DNA of 64,000 nt from Rhodovulum euryhalinum (GTDB lineage Bacteria > Pseudomonadota > Alphaproteobacteria > Rhodobacterales > Rhodobacteraceae), in NCBI RefSeq assembly GCF_004342445.1, contig NZ_SLWW01000008.1, forward strand, positions 114,667 to 178,666, read 5' to 3'. Below are positions 33,440 through 42,129 of this stretch, in pieces. Position numbers and translations under genes: made by a program. Numbering within the stretch: the first letter of the stretch is position 1; every line of letters begins with the position of its first letter. Under the pieces are notes generated by a model. The model was given only the letters and a program-made list of their open reading frames with translations, did not search any database and was not told the origin of the DNA.

Positions 33440-33658
33440 ATGGCCCATATCGACACGAACACCCGCCGCGCGATCCGCCTTCCCGAGCTTTCGGGACTTG
33501 TCCGCCGGATCAGCCTTGGCCTCTGCGCCGCGCATCAGCGCCGTCGGCTGGCCGATCTGGACGACGCCATGCTGCGCGACATCGGCCTGACCCGCGAACA
33601 AGCCCGCGCCGAGGCCCGCCGCCCGGTCTGGGACGTGCCGAAAAGCTGGCTGCGCTGA
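33440..33658 (+). CDS. DUF1127 domain protein
   Basis: A 72-residue basic protein with a C-terminal DUF1127 domain (RRLADLDDAMLRDIGLTREQARAEARRPVWD), the arginine-rich module found in several alphaproteobacterial small proteins linked to RNA or phosphate/stress responses. The N-terminal half is amphipathic. No ribosome binding site is strong (GAGTCACGACG). It is followed by a good intrinsic terminator, so it is a single-gene transcript under likely LysR control. Confidence 0.85.
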   Translation: MAHIDTNTRRAIRLPELSGLVRRISLGLCAAHQRRRLADLDDAMLRDIGLTREQARAEARRPVWDVPKSWLR

Positions 33659-33738
33659 ACTGGCGAAGGCCCGGTCCCGAGCCACACCAAAAGGTTAAGC
33701 AAACGCGCCGTTTCAAGGCGCGCGCGTCTTGAAATGTG

Positions 33739-33779
33739 CCCCGCCCCGGCCGATATTGCCCGGCAATGGCGGGGTTTTT
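33739..33779 (+). terminator. Intrinsic terminator after the DUF1127 gene
   Basis: CCCCGCC (33739-33745) pairs with GGCGGGG (33768-33774) and is followed by TTTTT. An inner CCGG/CCGG arm region lies in the loop. Confidence 0.8.
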
Positions 33780-33819
33780 CTTGGCTTGCCCGCCGGGTTG
33801 ACCAACAAGGAGGCAGTCA

Positions 33820-34572
33820 ATGGCTGACTACAACACGATCCGCGCGGGCCAGACGGCTGGTGTGCGCACCACCGCGCAGGTGGATGCGGGTCTTCGCGCC
33901 CACATGAACAAGGTCTACGGCACGATGTCCGTGGGCATGCTGATCACGGCGCTGGCCGCCTGGGCGATCTCAGGGCTGGCCGTGACGCCTGAGGGCACCC
34001 TGTCGGGTCTTGGCCAGGCGATCTACGCTTCGCCGCTGAAATGGGTAATCATGTTCGCGCCGCTTGCCATGGTGTTCGGCTTTGGCGCCGTTGTGAACCG
34101 GCTGTCGGCCTCGGCAGCACAGTTGTATTTCTACGGCTTCGCCACGCTGATGGGCCTGTCGCTCAGCTCGATCTTTCTGGTCTTCACCGGAATCTCGATC
34201 GTGCAGACCTTCCTGATCACCGCAATCGCCTTCGCCGGTCTGTCGCTTTGGGGCTACACCACCAAGAAGGACATCTCGGGCTGGGGGTCGTTCCTGATCA
34301 TGGGCGTGATCGGCCTGATCGTCGCCTCGATCGTGAACATCTTTCTTCAGTCGCCCGCGATCATGTTCGCGGTGTCGATCATCGGCGTGCTGATCTTTGC
34401 GGCGCTGACCGCCTATGACACCCAGCGGATCAAGACCGACTACATCCAGCACGCCCAGGCGATGGACAGCGAGTGGCTGGCGAAATCGGCGATCATGGGG
34501 GCGCTGAACCTCTATCTCGACTTCATCAACCTGTTCATGTTCCTGCTGCAGTTCCTCGGCAACCGCGAGTGA
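33820..34572 (+). CDS. Bax inhibitor-1/YccA family membrane protein
   Basis: A 250-residue inner-membrane protein with seven hydrophobic segments and the family motifs VYGTMSVGMLITALAAWAIS, FATLMGLSLSSIFL and the C-terminal ALNLYLDFINLFMFLLQFLGNRE. Relatives are linked to protease (FtsH) interaction and calcium leak, but the bacterial role is not settled. A clear AAGGAGG precedes the ATG. It is flanked by intrinsic terminators on both sides and thus monocistronic. Confidence 0.93.
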   Translation: MADYNTIRAGQTAGVRTTAQVDAGLRAHMNKVYGTMSVGMLITALAAWAISGLAVTPEGTLSGLGQAIYASPLKWVIMFAPLAMVFGFGAVVNRLSASAAQLYFYGFATLMGLSLSSIFLVFTGISIVQTFLITAIAFAGLSLWGYTTKKDISGWGSFLIMGVIGLIVASIVNIFLQSPAIMFAVSIIGVLIFAALTAYDTQRIKTDYIQHAQAMDSEWLAKSAIMGALNLYLDFINLFMFLLQFLGNRE

Positions 34573-34591
34573 TCGCGCAGCATGAACCAAG

Positions 34592-34624
34592 AAAGGGGCC
34601 GGTGGCAACGCCGGCCCCTTTTCT
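34592..34624 (+). terminator. Intrinsic terminator after the Bax inhibitor-like gene
   Basis: AAAGGGGCCGG pairs with CCGGCCCCTTTT around TGGCAACG, followed by more T. The complementary A-rich side lets it also act weakly on the opposite strand, where cysE ends 30 bases away. Confidence 0.85.
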
Positions 34625-34653
34625 TTCGGAGATGTCGTGGAAACGAGCTGCGA

Positions 34654-35469
34654 TCAGTTTTGCGAACCACTTGCCAGCCGGTGATCCATCATGACCGAGG
34701 GCTGCTCGCAGCCCGCCTCGCCCACGATCCGGGCGGGCACGCCCGCAACGGTCGATTTCGGCGGCACGTCCTGCAGCACGACCGATCCCGCCGCGATGCG
34801 CGAGCAGCACCCGACAGTGATGTTGCCCAATACCTTGGCCCCTGCCCCGATCAGCACGCCGTTGCCGATCTTGGGATGGCGGTCACCCTCTTCCTTGCCG
34901 GTGCCGCCAAGCGTCACCGAGTGCAGCATCGACACGTTGTCGCCGACGACCGCGGTCTCACCGATCACGATGGAATGGGCGTGGTCGATCATGATCCCCT
35001 GCCCCAGCCGGGCAGCGGGATGGATGTCGACGCCGAACGCCTCGGACACGCGCATCTGAACGAAATAGGCCATGTCGAGGCGCCCGCTTTGCCACAGCCA
35101 GTGGCCAACGCGATAGGCCTGCAACGCCTGGAAGCCCTTGAAGAACAGGATCGGCTGGATGAAGCGGTGACAGGCCGGATCCCGGTCGTAGACTGCCATC
35201 AGGTCGGCCCGGGCAGCCTTGCCAAGTCCGGGATCGTCGGCATAGGCTGCATCCGCGATCTCGCGCAAAAGCTGTTCGGACATCTCGCCCGACGAGAGCT
35301 TCAACGCAAAACGGTAGGCCAGCGCATCATCAAGGCCGCCATGGTGCAGAAGGCTTGAATGCATCAGACCGCCAAGCAGCGGCTCGTCGATCACGGCCGC
35401 GGCAGCTTCGTCACAGATGCGTTTCCAGACCGGATCAAGCTCGGTCAGCCGCGGTTTCGTCTCGGCCAT
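34654..35469 (-). CDS. cysE: Serine O-acetyltransferase
   Basis: Makes O-acetylserine for cysteine synthesis. The 271-residue protein has the N-terminal helical domain (DPVWKRICDEAAAAVIDEP), then left-handed beta-helix hexapeptide repeats with catalytic residues (FGVDIHPAARLGQGIMIDHA and HSVTLGGTG), ending in VAGVPARIVG and a tail. It is a known flank of the RcGTA cluster in Rhodobacter capsulatus; here it lies on the same strand as the GTA genes, separated by a plus-strand DksA-like gene. Confidence 0.94.
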   Translation of the reverse strand: MAETKPRLTELDPVWKRICDEAAAAVIDEPLLGGLMHSSLLHHGGLDDALAYRFALKLSSGEMSEQLLREIADAAYADDPGLGKAARADLMAVYDRDPACHRFIQPILFFKGFQALQAYRVGHWLWQSGRLDMAYFVQMRVSEAFGVDIHPAARLGQGIMIDHAHSIVIGETAVVGDNVSMLHSVTLGGTGKEEGDRHPKIGNGVLIGAGAKVLGNITVGCCSRIAAGSVVLQDVPPKSTVAGVPARIVGEAGCEQPSVMMDHRLASGSQN

Positions 35470-35557
35470 GGGTAGTCCCTTTCATTGCGGGACAAGACTA
35501 CACCAGCCATGGCGGGGAAACCAAGTCAGGACGTAACCCGCGCGCGAGGACGTGAGC

Positions 35558-35893
35558 ATGGATGAAGCGAGGATCGCGAGGTTCCGGGCCCGGCTGATGG
35601 CGATACTGGACGCGGTGGACACCGACACGGCGCTGGGGGAGGACAGAACGAGGACCGTTGCGCTCGACCAGCAAACGGTCGGTCGGCTCAGCCGGATGGA
35701 CGCGCTGCAAAAGCAAGCCATGGCCAAGGCGCAACAGGCGCGCCGTGCGATGGCTGAACGGCGCATCCGGGCAGCGCTCTCGCGGATCGACGAAGGGGGG
35801 TTCGGTTACTGCACCGACTGCGGCGAGCCGATCGCCGAAAAGCGGCTTGACCTCGATCCGACCATATCCACCTGCATCAACAGCGCCCGCTGA
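35558..35893 (+). CDS. TraR/DksA-like zinc finger protein lacking one Cys
   Basis: A 111-residue protein with an N-terminal coiled coil (residues about 10-70) and a C-terminal DksA/TraR C4-type motif. DksA proteins enter the RNA polymerase secondary channel and alter initiation. The zinc motif reads CTDCGEPIAEKRLDLDP...CINS, so the fourth Cys is Ser (codon AGC). The ATG at 35558 has GAGGA before it; a GTG two codons upstream is an alternative. Its 3' end overlaps the GTA-linked gene at 35877 by 17 bases, convergently. Confidence 0.85.
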   Translation: MDEARIARFRARLMAILDAVDTDTALGEDRTRTVALDQQTVGRLSRMDALQKQAMAKAQQARRAMAERRIRAALSRIDEGGFGYCTDCGEPIAEKRLDLDPTISTCINSAR

Positions 35894-36185
35894 ACGCGGC
35901 CTTGGACATACGCGAGTCGGCGAGCGAAGCAAGGACCAGTGCCAGACAGCGGCAATAGTCGGGATCGTCAAGCGGTGGCTCGGGTGGCAGATCCTGACGG
36001 CACGCAAGCGCCATCAGCGAGCCGTTACCCCATTCGGGATGCGCCCGATGAAACCGCTTGCGGTAGGCATCGGCCGCGTCGGCACGCGCCAGCATGAGTG
36101 CCATGGCAGCCAGGCGTTCCTCGGGTGACCGGACGTAGAGCGCGCGCGCGGCCGCTACCACGTCGCCATGCAGAACGGGCCGCAT
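35877..36185 (-). CDS. Conserved hypothetical protein at the distal end of the GTA cluster
   Basis: A 102-residue protein, MRPVLHGDVVAAARALYVRSP at the start, with a helical body (RLAAMALMLARADAADAYRKRF) and two close cysteines (DPDYCRCLALVLASL). The ATG at 36185 lies four bases after the DUF2793 gene, so it belongs to the same transcript. It is not one of the numbered RcGTA genes that I recognise. A head, tail or lysis role cannot be read from it. Confidence 0.7.
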   Translation of the reverse strand: MRPVLHGDVVAAARALYVRSPEERLAAMALMLARADAADAYRKRFHRAHPEWGNGSLMALACRQDLPPEPPLDDPDYCRCLALVLASLADSRMSKAAFSGRC

Positions 36186-36189
36186 CCGC

Positions 36190-36909
36190 CTAGACCGCTG
36201 CCGGCAGGCCGAGTTCGGCGTAGTGGACGGCGAACCTGACGATTCCGCCCGCGAAATCACCGCCCTCGGGGCTCAGCATCAGAGGCGCAGGCGTGTAATA
36301 GGTCATCGGCTGGCCCAAGATGCCCTTGGCATAGGAATTCAGCCCGGTCCCGAGCCCGCTGCCGAACCGATCCTCGGCCCCCTCGGTGCCTAGGCTCCAG
36401 GAGACCAATGTCCCCGTAATTTCCCCGATCACCCGTGCGGTCACGCCGAAGACCATGGCATGCGACGGGATCCCGGTCGCCGTAAGCTGCGGCCCACCCA
36501 CCGCCAGCACATGGTCGAATTCCAGAACCCGCAGATCGAGGGCCGCGCCCGAGGCCCCGACGGCGCCACCGGACGCGACCGGCACCCAGCCGCTGCCATC
36601 CTGGCGCATCTCGGCCGCCGCATCGATCACCCAGGCGCGCCAACCGGCATGGGGGCGTACGAAGACCCAGCCGCCATTGTCGGCAATCGCGATCCGGCCC
36701 TCCTGCCCAGTCCAGTCTCCCGTGGCGGCCGAGGCAACACCCCAGGCCTGACCATCGGATGCGCCGGTGGGCGGTGCGGAGAGGCTGACACTTTCCAGGC
36801 GCAGTTGCACCAGCGCGTCGAGCTTCACAAGCGCCTCGTTCACCGTGACATGCTTCTGCGCCTGCGCGGCCTGAATCAGCGGCAGGGAAAGGTTGGCGGT
36901 CTCACTCAT
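36190..36909 (-). CDS. DUF2793 protein, GTA-linked
   Basis: A 239-residue protein: the N-terminal DUF2793 part (MSETANLSLPLIQAAQAQKHVTVNEALVKLDAL, with the family motif QAQKHVTVNEAL) and a C-terminal beta-rich region (VFGVTARVIGEITGT). DUF2793 proteins sit beside tail-fibre genes of phages and GTAs and are probably virion-surface or fibre-associated; this is inferred. The start overlaps the g15 stop, which ties it to the GTA operon. Confidence 0.82.
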   Translation of the reverse strand: MSETANLSLPLIQAAQAQKHVTVNEALVKLDALVQLRLESVSLSAPPTGASDGQAWGVASAATGDWTGQEGRIAIADNGGWVFVRPHAGWRAWVIDAAAEMRQDGSGWVPVASGGAVGASGAALDLRVLEFDHVLAVGGPQLTATGIPSHAMVFGVTARVIGEITGTLVSWSLGTEGAEDRFGSGLGTGLNSYAKGILGQPMTYYTPAPLMLSPEGGDFAGGIVRFAVHYAELGLPAAV

Positions 36910-39900
36910 CGATCTTGATCCTCTGATAGGGTCCGGGCCCGAACTGATCGGACAGTTGCGCCACCTCGACGACGGCCGGGCCCGCACCCGCATCCGCCGC
37001 CCGCATCGCGGCCGTGTAGGTCCATCTGGGTGCTGTGGGCGTGGCCTCGCGCAGCACCTCGCCTCCCGCCCCGATGACCCGCACGTGATAGGCCTCGCGG
37101 TCCTCGCCCAACGGGACCTCGACCGAGGCCCAGCTGTCCCCGTCGATCCGCGAGCGCCGGGTCCAACGGATTGCAAGGCCGCCCTGTCCGTCAGACCGCG
37201 CGACCAGGTGGCAGGGCGCAAAGGGCCGGAGCCCGATGCCGTCAAAAGCTTGGGCGAGATGGATAAAGGACGAGTCGTCGAACGGCCGCAGACCCGGGCC
37301 GATGCGGTAGTGCCGGCCAAGCCCCCGGGCCGAAAGCGGCAGGTCGATCTGTCCCGGCCGACCGTCCAACAGCACGAAGCGGCTGCCCTCGGGCCAGAGC
37401 GCGGGCATCACCCCGTCGGTCCCGGCCTGGCCGCGAAGCCTGATGCGCAGATCGTAGGTGAGCGGCGCGACCAGTGCGGCCTCGGCGAACTGGAACACCT
37501 CCCAGTTGTTCGGGCTGCCATCGCCGATCGCCGCGGCATTGGCCCCGGCAAACAGTTCCAGCAGCCCCACAGAGGACAGCGCCCCGGCCGACAGCTTGAC
37601 CCGAAGCGCCGCGCCACGGTCCCAACGCGCTGGCCTGGCCGCGGCGAGCGCGGTTTCGGTCACGCCGATGACGGAAGCCTGCCCGATCAATGTGTTCAGT
37701 TCGTAGCCCGCGTCACTGACCGAGGAATAGACGGCAACCGTACCGGGCCAAGGCTGGGCCGCCACCGCCAGGTGAGGCGCGTGCGGCACCTCGTCCCCGG
37801 TCAGAAGTGGCAGATCAAGAAACAGCGGACAGACCGGCACCGGCGCCATGAAGGCCGCCTGCCGCACCGGGGCCTCGTCGCGGTTGGGCAGTAAATAAAG
37901 ACCGCGCTCGACCCGCACCGCCTCGATCTCGCGGGCGCCGGACAGGTCCACCCGGTCAATGCGGAAATCGCCGCCCGGCAGGCGCAGGACGTCGCCTGCC
38001 CCCAACCCCAGCGTGGACGGCGCCAACGCAAGCCGCGCCCGGTCGCAGGCAACGCGCGCCTCGGCAAGCCAGCGTTCCACCACCGCTTGCCCCTCGCTCC
38101 CAGTCAACACCAGCGGCAGTTCGCTGGACGACACCGTGCGGCTGTTCTCGTCGGGCAGGATCGCCTCGGCGGCTCGGGTCTCATAGGCGCCGTCCGACTC
38201 GACGAAGGACAGCCGCACCCGCCCCGCGGTCTCGGCCTCGGGGCTGCGCACATGCTCGACTTCACCTGACAGATCGTCGGTCACCGCCAGCAGGCCCGGT
38301 TCGATCACGGCCTTGGGCCGGCCGTCGCGGTTGAAGAAGACAAGCCGTCCCTCGCGTTCGGCGGCCTCGGCCCCATAGGCGAGCATCAGCGGTTGCAGCG
38401 CGGCGCGCGCACCCTCGACCTCGCTCACCAAATAGCCGCGCACGAGCCCATAGAGCCGGCTGACATCAAGCGCGTTTACACCGGAGGCAGCGCAGATCTC
38501 GGTCACCACCGCATCCAGCGCCTGCGCCGAGGCCCGCCCGTTCAGCCAGTGGCCGCGCGCATAGTTGTCGCCATCGGCCCAGAGCGTGCGGTTGCCCGGA
38601 AAATGCGGAAAGGGCCGCGCGTCCCAGGCCCAGGCATGTGCGCGGGAAAGGTCGATCATCGGGCCGCCATAGACCTCGGACACCGGGTTCTTCACGGGAT
38701 CCGCCCAGTAAGTTAGTACTGCGCGCAGATACTGGTGCTGGATCAGGTCGTCGCGCGCGCCCGTGGAATGGGGCGGCAACGCATTCTCGGACGATTTCGG
38801 ATCCACGAAGAGGTTCGGCGCATTGGTGCCCTTGTCGACGGCTGCACAGCCGAACTCGGTGAACCAGATCGGTTTCGAACGCGGCACCCAGGGCGTGGCC
38901 GTCTCCTGCCGCACGCCGCCCACGCGGTCGTGGTGCGGCGTCTGCCACCAACTGCGAATATCCTTGTAGCGCCAGATCCAGGGCTCGTCATGGGCGCCAT
39001 CAGTGATCGGGACGCGCGTCTGGGCCTCGCGGGCCTCGCGGCTCGGGTAGTACCAGTCAAAACCCTCGCCACCCTCGATATTTGATTTCAGATAGTCGAG
39101 CGCATGGATCGCACCCCAATCCGCGTCGGCATGGGTTTCGCCCTCTCGCCAGTCCGACAGCGGCATGTAGTTGTCGATGCCAACGAAATCGACGTTCGGA
39201 TCTGCCCAGAGCGGGTCGAGATGGAAGAAGACATCGCCGGGCGCATGCGCGGGATGATAGCCGAAATACTCGCTCCAGTCCGCGGCATAGCCGATCTTGG
39301 TGTCGGGCAGCACCGCGCGCACGTCGGCTGCTAGCGCGCGCAGCGCTTCTACTGCGGGAAAGCTGTTGCCGGGGCCTCGGATCGTGGTCAGCCCGCGCAG
39401 TTCCGATCCGATGCAGAAGCCACCAACACCGCCTGCCGCCGCGCAGAGATGGGCGTAGTGCAGGATGAAGCGGCGATAGCTCCAGCCATCGCTGCCGCCA
39501 TAGCGCACCGTTTGGCCGTCGAAGGTGAACTCGTCCGGGACGGCCGAGCCGAAGAACTCGGCCACCTCGGCCGTGGCCTCATGGGTACCGTCGGGCGACA
39601 GAGGATGGCCCGGCGCATAGGACAGCGTGATCCGTCCGCGCCAGGGAAGGTGCGGCTGGCCCTCCTCACCGCTATAGGGGTCGGTCAGTGCGTTGTCCTG
39701 CAGCTGGTCCATCAGGATGAACGGATAGAACACCGCCTCCTGCCCCCCCTCGGCCAGCGCCCGAATTGCCTCGATCACGCTCTGATCGGACGGTGTGCCG
39801 CCATAGACAGCGCGCCCGTCGATGCGCGGGATCACCGGTGCCTGACCGCGCGACAGACCGGCAACGGACCAGCGCAGCGGCGTACCGTCGACATACGACT

Positions 39901-40798
39901 GCTCGACGCCCGGGCGAATTCGGGCAATCCCTGCGCGGAGGTCGCCCGCAAACCAGCTCACCACCAGCGAGACAGAGCGAATGCGCGGCAACTCTCCTCT
40001 GAGCTTTTCCAGCGAGACGGCAAGATCGGTCTTGCCACCGGGCGTGTTGACATTGGCCGAACGCGCGACGCCCGGCGCGTCCTGGAAATGGACGGGCGTG
40101 GTGGCCAGCGCATATTCCCCGGTGCCCGGGATCAGCGCGACGCCTTGCAACAGATGGGCGAGGTCCTCGACATCCCCCGCCGCCGCGCGCACCACTTCGA
40201 AAGAGAATTGCGGCACCCGATTGCCGAAGCGGCCAAGGTCCAGATCCTCGATTACGACATAGGCGATGCCGCGATAGGCGGGTGCCTGCCCCATCCCTTC
40301 GACCGCCTCGATCAGCGGGTCGGGCAGTTGTTCGGCACTTCCGGAATAGACGCGCAGGCTGATCTCGTCGGGGGCAATTTCGGTGCCATCCGCCCAGACC
40401 CGGCCTACCCGCGCGATCTCGCCCTCGCAAAGCGCGATGGCAAGGCTTACCGAATAGCTGTATTCGCGCAGCTTGGGCTTGGACGGCGCGCCCTTGCCGC
40501 CACCCGACGTCGCGACGCTCTCCTTGAAACGCGACGCCCAGATCACCTGCCCCGCCAGCCGCGACCGACCCCAGAGGCGCCCCACAGGTGCGCCCTCGCT
40601 GGCGCCGGTCAGGCGAAACCGTTCAACCCGGCCTGTCTCGATGGCCTGCGACCCGGTCCCCAGCAATTGCTGGTCGATGGCCCGCCCGACCGTGGCGCCG
40701 ATGGCACGGCCGATCACGGCGCTCGACAGCCCCAGCACCGAGCCACCCAGCGCCGAGCCCGCCGCGGCACCTGCCGCGGACAGAACGATTGTCGCCAT
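36902..40798 (-). CDS. GTA g15: tail fibre/host-specificity protein (megatron)
   Basis: A 1298-residue protein at the tip of the gene transfer agent tail. It starts with a glycine-rich hydrophobic stretch (residues 1-50). A GTA TIM-barrel domain follows at about residues 430-750 (GYAADWSEYFGYHP, FVGIDNYMPLSDW, PIWFTEFGCAAVDKG), then the phage-baseplate domain and a beta-rich C-terminal part with EADWAS-like fibre repeats. The length equals that of RcGTA gp15. The TIM barrel resembles glycoside hydrolases and its glutamate (WFTEFG) is kept, suggesting cell-wall or capsule contact. Confidence 0.95.
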   Translation of the reverse strand: MATIVLSAAGAAAGSALGGSVLGLSSAVIGRAIGATVGRAIDQQLLGTGSQAIETGRVERFRLTGASEGAPVGRLWGRSRLAGQVIWASRFKESVATSGGGKGAPSKPKLREYSYSVSLAIALCEGEIARVGRVWADGTEIAPDEISLRVYSGSAEQLPDPLIEAVEGMGQAPAYRGIAYVVIEDLDLGRFGNRVPQFSFEVVRAAAGDVEDLAHLLQGVALIPGTGEYALATTPVHFQDAPGVARSANVNTPGGKTDLAVSLEKLRGELPRIRSVSLVVSWFAGDLRAGIARIRPGVEQSYVDGTPLRWSVAGLSRGQAPVIPRIDGRAVYGGTPSDQSVIEAIRALAEGGQEAVFYPFILMDQLQDNALTDPYSGEEGQPHLPWRGRITLSYAPGHPLSPDGTHEATAEVAEFFGSAVPDEFTFDGQTVRYGGSDGWSYRRFILHYAHLCAAAGGVGGFCIGSELRGLTTIRGPGNSFPAVEALRALAADVRAVLPDTKIGYAADWSEYFGYHPAHAPGDVFFHLDPLWADPNVDFVGIDNYMPLSDWREGETHADADWGAIHALDYLKSNIEGGEGFDWYYPSREAREAQTRVPITDGAHDEPWIWRYKDIRSWWQTPHHDRVGGVRQETATPWVPRSKPIWFTEFGCAAVDKGTNAPNLFVDPKSSENALPPHSTGARDDLIQHQYLRAVLTYWADPVKNPVSEVYGGPMIDLSRAHAWAWDARPFPHFPGNRTLWADGDNYARGHWLNGRASAQALDAVVTEICAASGVNALDVSRLYGLVRGYLVSEVEGARAALQPLMLAYGAEAAEREGRLVFFNRDGRPKAVIEPGLLAVTDDLSGEVEHVRSPEAETAGRVRLSFVESDGAYETRAAEAILPDENSRTVSSSELPLVLTGSEGQAVVERWLAEARVACDRARLALAPSTLGLGAGDVLRLPGGDFRIDRVDLSGAREIEAVRVERGLYLLPNRDEAPVRQAAFMAPVPVCPLFLDLPLLTGDEVPHAPHLAVAAQPWPGTVAVYSSVSDAGYELNTLIGQASVIGVTETALAAARPARWDRGAALRVKLSAGALSSVGLLELFAGANAAAIGDGSPNNWEVFQFAEAALVAPLTYDLRIRLRGQAGTDGVMPALWPEGSRFVLLDGRPGQIDLPLSARGLGRHYRIGPGLRPFDDSSFIHLAQAFDGIGLRPFAPCHLVARSDGQGGLAIRWTRRSRIDGDSWASVEVPLGEDREAYHVRVIGAGGEVLREATPTAPRWTYTAAMRAADAGAGPAVVEVAQLSDQFGPGPYQRIKIDE

Positions 40799-40801
40799 GT
40801 G

Positions 40802-41245
40802 CTACGTCCTTTCGGGAAACGCGAACCGCGCCACGATGCGCCGGGCCCAGGGTGTCGAAAGCGGGCTCTCGACAACCCCGTGCCCGTGATAGGCATGGAT
40901 GAACGTCGCATGGGGCCCGGCATCGCCCTGGATGCCCAGATGCTTGGCGACACCGGCCTCGCGCAGACGGAACAGGATCACGTCGCCCGACGCCTCGTCC
41001 TCGAGGGGCTTTTCGAAGAGGTGCCGCCGCGCTGCATCCCAGAGCGTTTCCTCGCCCTGGGGTTCCGACCAGTCGGGGGTATAGGGCGGCACACGTTCGG
41101 GCTCGGCACCGTAAAGCGTGCGCCAGACTCCACGCAACAGCCCGAGACAATCCGCCCCTGCGCCCAGCATCGAGCCCTGGTGACGATAGGGCGTGCCGAT
41201 CCAGCGCCGCGCCTCTGCCGCGGCGCGCTCTCCAATCCTGCTCAT
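40802..41245 (-). CDS. GTA g14: NlpC/P60 cell-wall peptidase
   Basis: A 147-residue NlpC/P60 peptidase of the tail tip, needed to cut peptidoglycan during DNA delivery. The catalytic Cys is in GSMLGAGADCLGLLRGVW, and the His lies in GPHATFIHAYHGHG. It ends three bases before g15 starts and overlaps g13 by four bases, so g13-g14-g15 are coupled. The length is the same as in other GTAs. The catalytic residues are intact. Confidence 0.93.
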   Translation of the reverse strand: MSRIGERAAAEARRWIGTPYRHQGSMLGAGADCLGLLRGVWRTLYGAEPERVPPYTPDWSEPQGEETLWDAARRHLFEKPLEDEASGDVILFRLREAGVAKHLGIQGDAGPHATFIHAYHGHGVVESPLSTPWARRIVARFAFPERT

Positions 41246-42129
41246 CGGTTCAGGCTCCCTCCATCATTGACCCCGGACTTCGACGGGTAGCTCATCAGCC
41301 AATCCTCGCCCGGGATGTGAGGAAATCCGCGAAATCCAATGAAGTTGTTGAATTTCCAGCGACAGGTGTCCGCCGTTCGATCGCAACCCGCGATCAGCCG
41401 CAGCGCGTCGCCCGGCGCCACCGGACCGCGGATCTCGGACCAAAGCTCGATCAACCGCGCGCCGCCTTCCTCGCGATCGGTCTTGATCGCACCGACAAGC
41501 CCCGATGCAGCACCGCCGAGGATCTCGAGCCGCCCGTGCTCGAACCAACGCGGTTGGAACCCGGACACCCCCTCAAAGCGAAAGATACGCCGCGACTCGA
41601 TCGTGTTTGCGGTGACATTGACCGAATAGCCCGGCAGGCTCGTGTCGAACCCGCAGGCCGCGTCGCCCAGAACCGCCGAGCACGGCCTCTGGTAGACCCG
41701 GCCCTGGGGCTGGTTCAACGCCTCGGCCTGGCCGCGAATCTCGACCTCGAACCCTCCGCGGCCGCACGTGATCTCGCCGAGACTGCCGGAAAACAGCGCG
41801 ACCCGCTGGGTCACGTCGGTCCAGTTCACCAGCCAGATCCAAAGCTCCGCCCTGTCATAGCGTCCCGCCGCGATGTCAGCTTCGGTGATCGCCTCGGAAC
41901 TGAGCGCCCCCACAGCCGCCGAGTTATCCACCGACAGGCCCGTGGTCTGCGACAGCGCGCGCGCGCTCATCCCGGTCTCGGCGCGGAACTCAACACCGTC
42001 GAAGGAAAGATCGCGGTCATGGTCGGTGAACCCCAACTCCACACCGTCGCGACGGGTGATGGCCCAGGCGCGGGCCAGCGTCGTGGACCCGCCCGAGAGA
42101 TGCGCCTGCAATGCCTCGGGTATCGCCAT
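41242..42129 (-). CDS. GTA g13: DUF2163 baseplate hub protein
   Basis: A 295-residue protein: DUF2163 domain N-terminal (IPEALQAHLSGGSTTLARAWAI), phage BR0599-type domain C-terminal. Several cysteines are spaced as in RcGTA (CGRGG, CSAVLGDAACGF, CDRTADTCRWKFNN); in the RcGTA structure such residues hold an iron-sulfur cluster in the hub, and the pattern suggests the same here. ATGA overlaps join it to g12 and g14. Confidence 0.92.
   Translation of the reverse strand: MAIPEALQAHLSGGSTTLARAWAITRRDGVELGFTDHDRDLSFDGVEFRAETGMSARALSQTTGLSVDNSAAVGALSSEAITEADIAAGRYDRAELWIWLVNWTDVTQRVALFSGSLGEITCGRGGFEVEIRGQAEALNQPQGRVYQRPCSAVLGDAACGFDTSLPGYSVNVTANTIESRRIFRFEGVSGFQPRWFEHGRLEILGGAASGLVGAIKTDREEGGARLIELWSEIRGPVAPGDALRLIAGCDRTADTCRWKFNNFIGFRGFPHIPGEDWLMSYPSKSGVNDGGSLNR

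Noticed and set aside
39449-41290. A 613-codon plus-strand frame opposite GTA g15/g14
   Set aside because: Antisense shadow of the 1298-residue tail protein; no recognisable domain.
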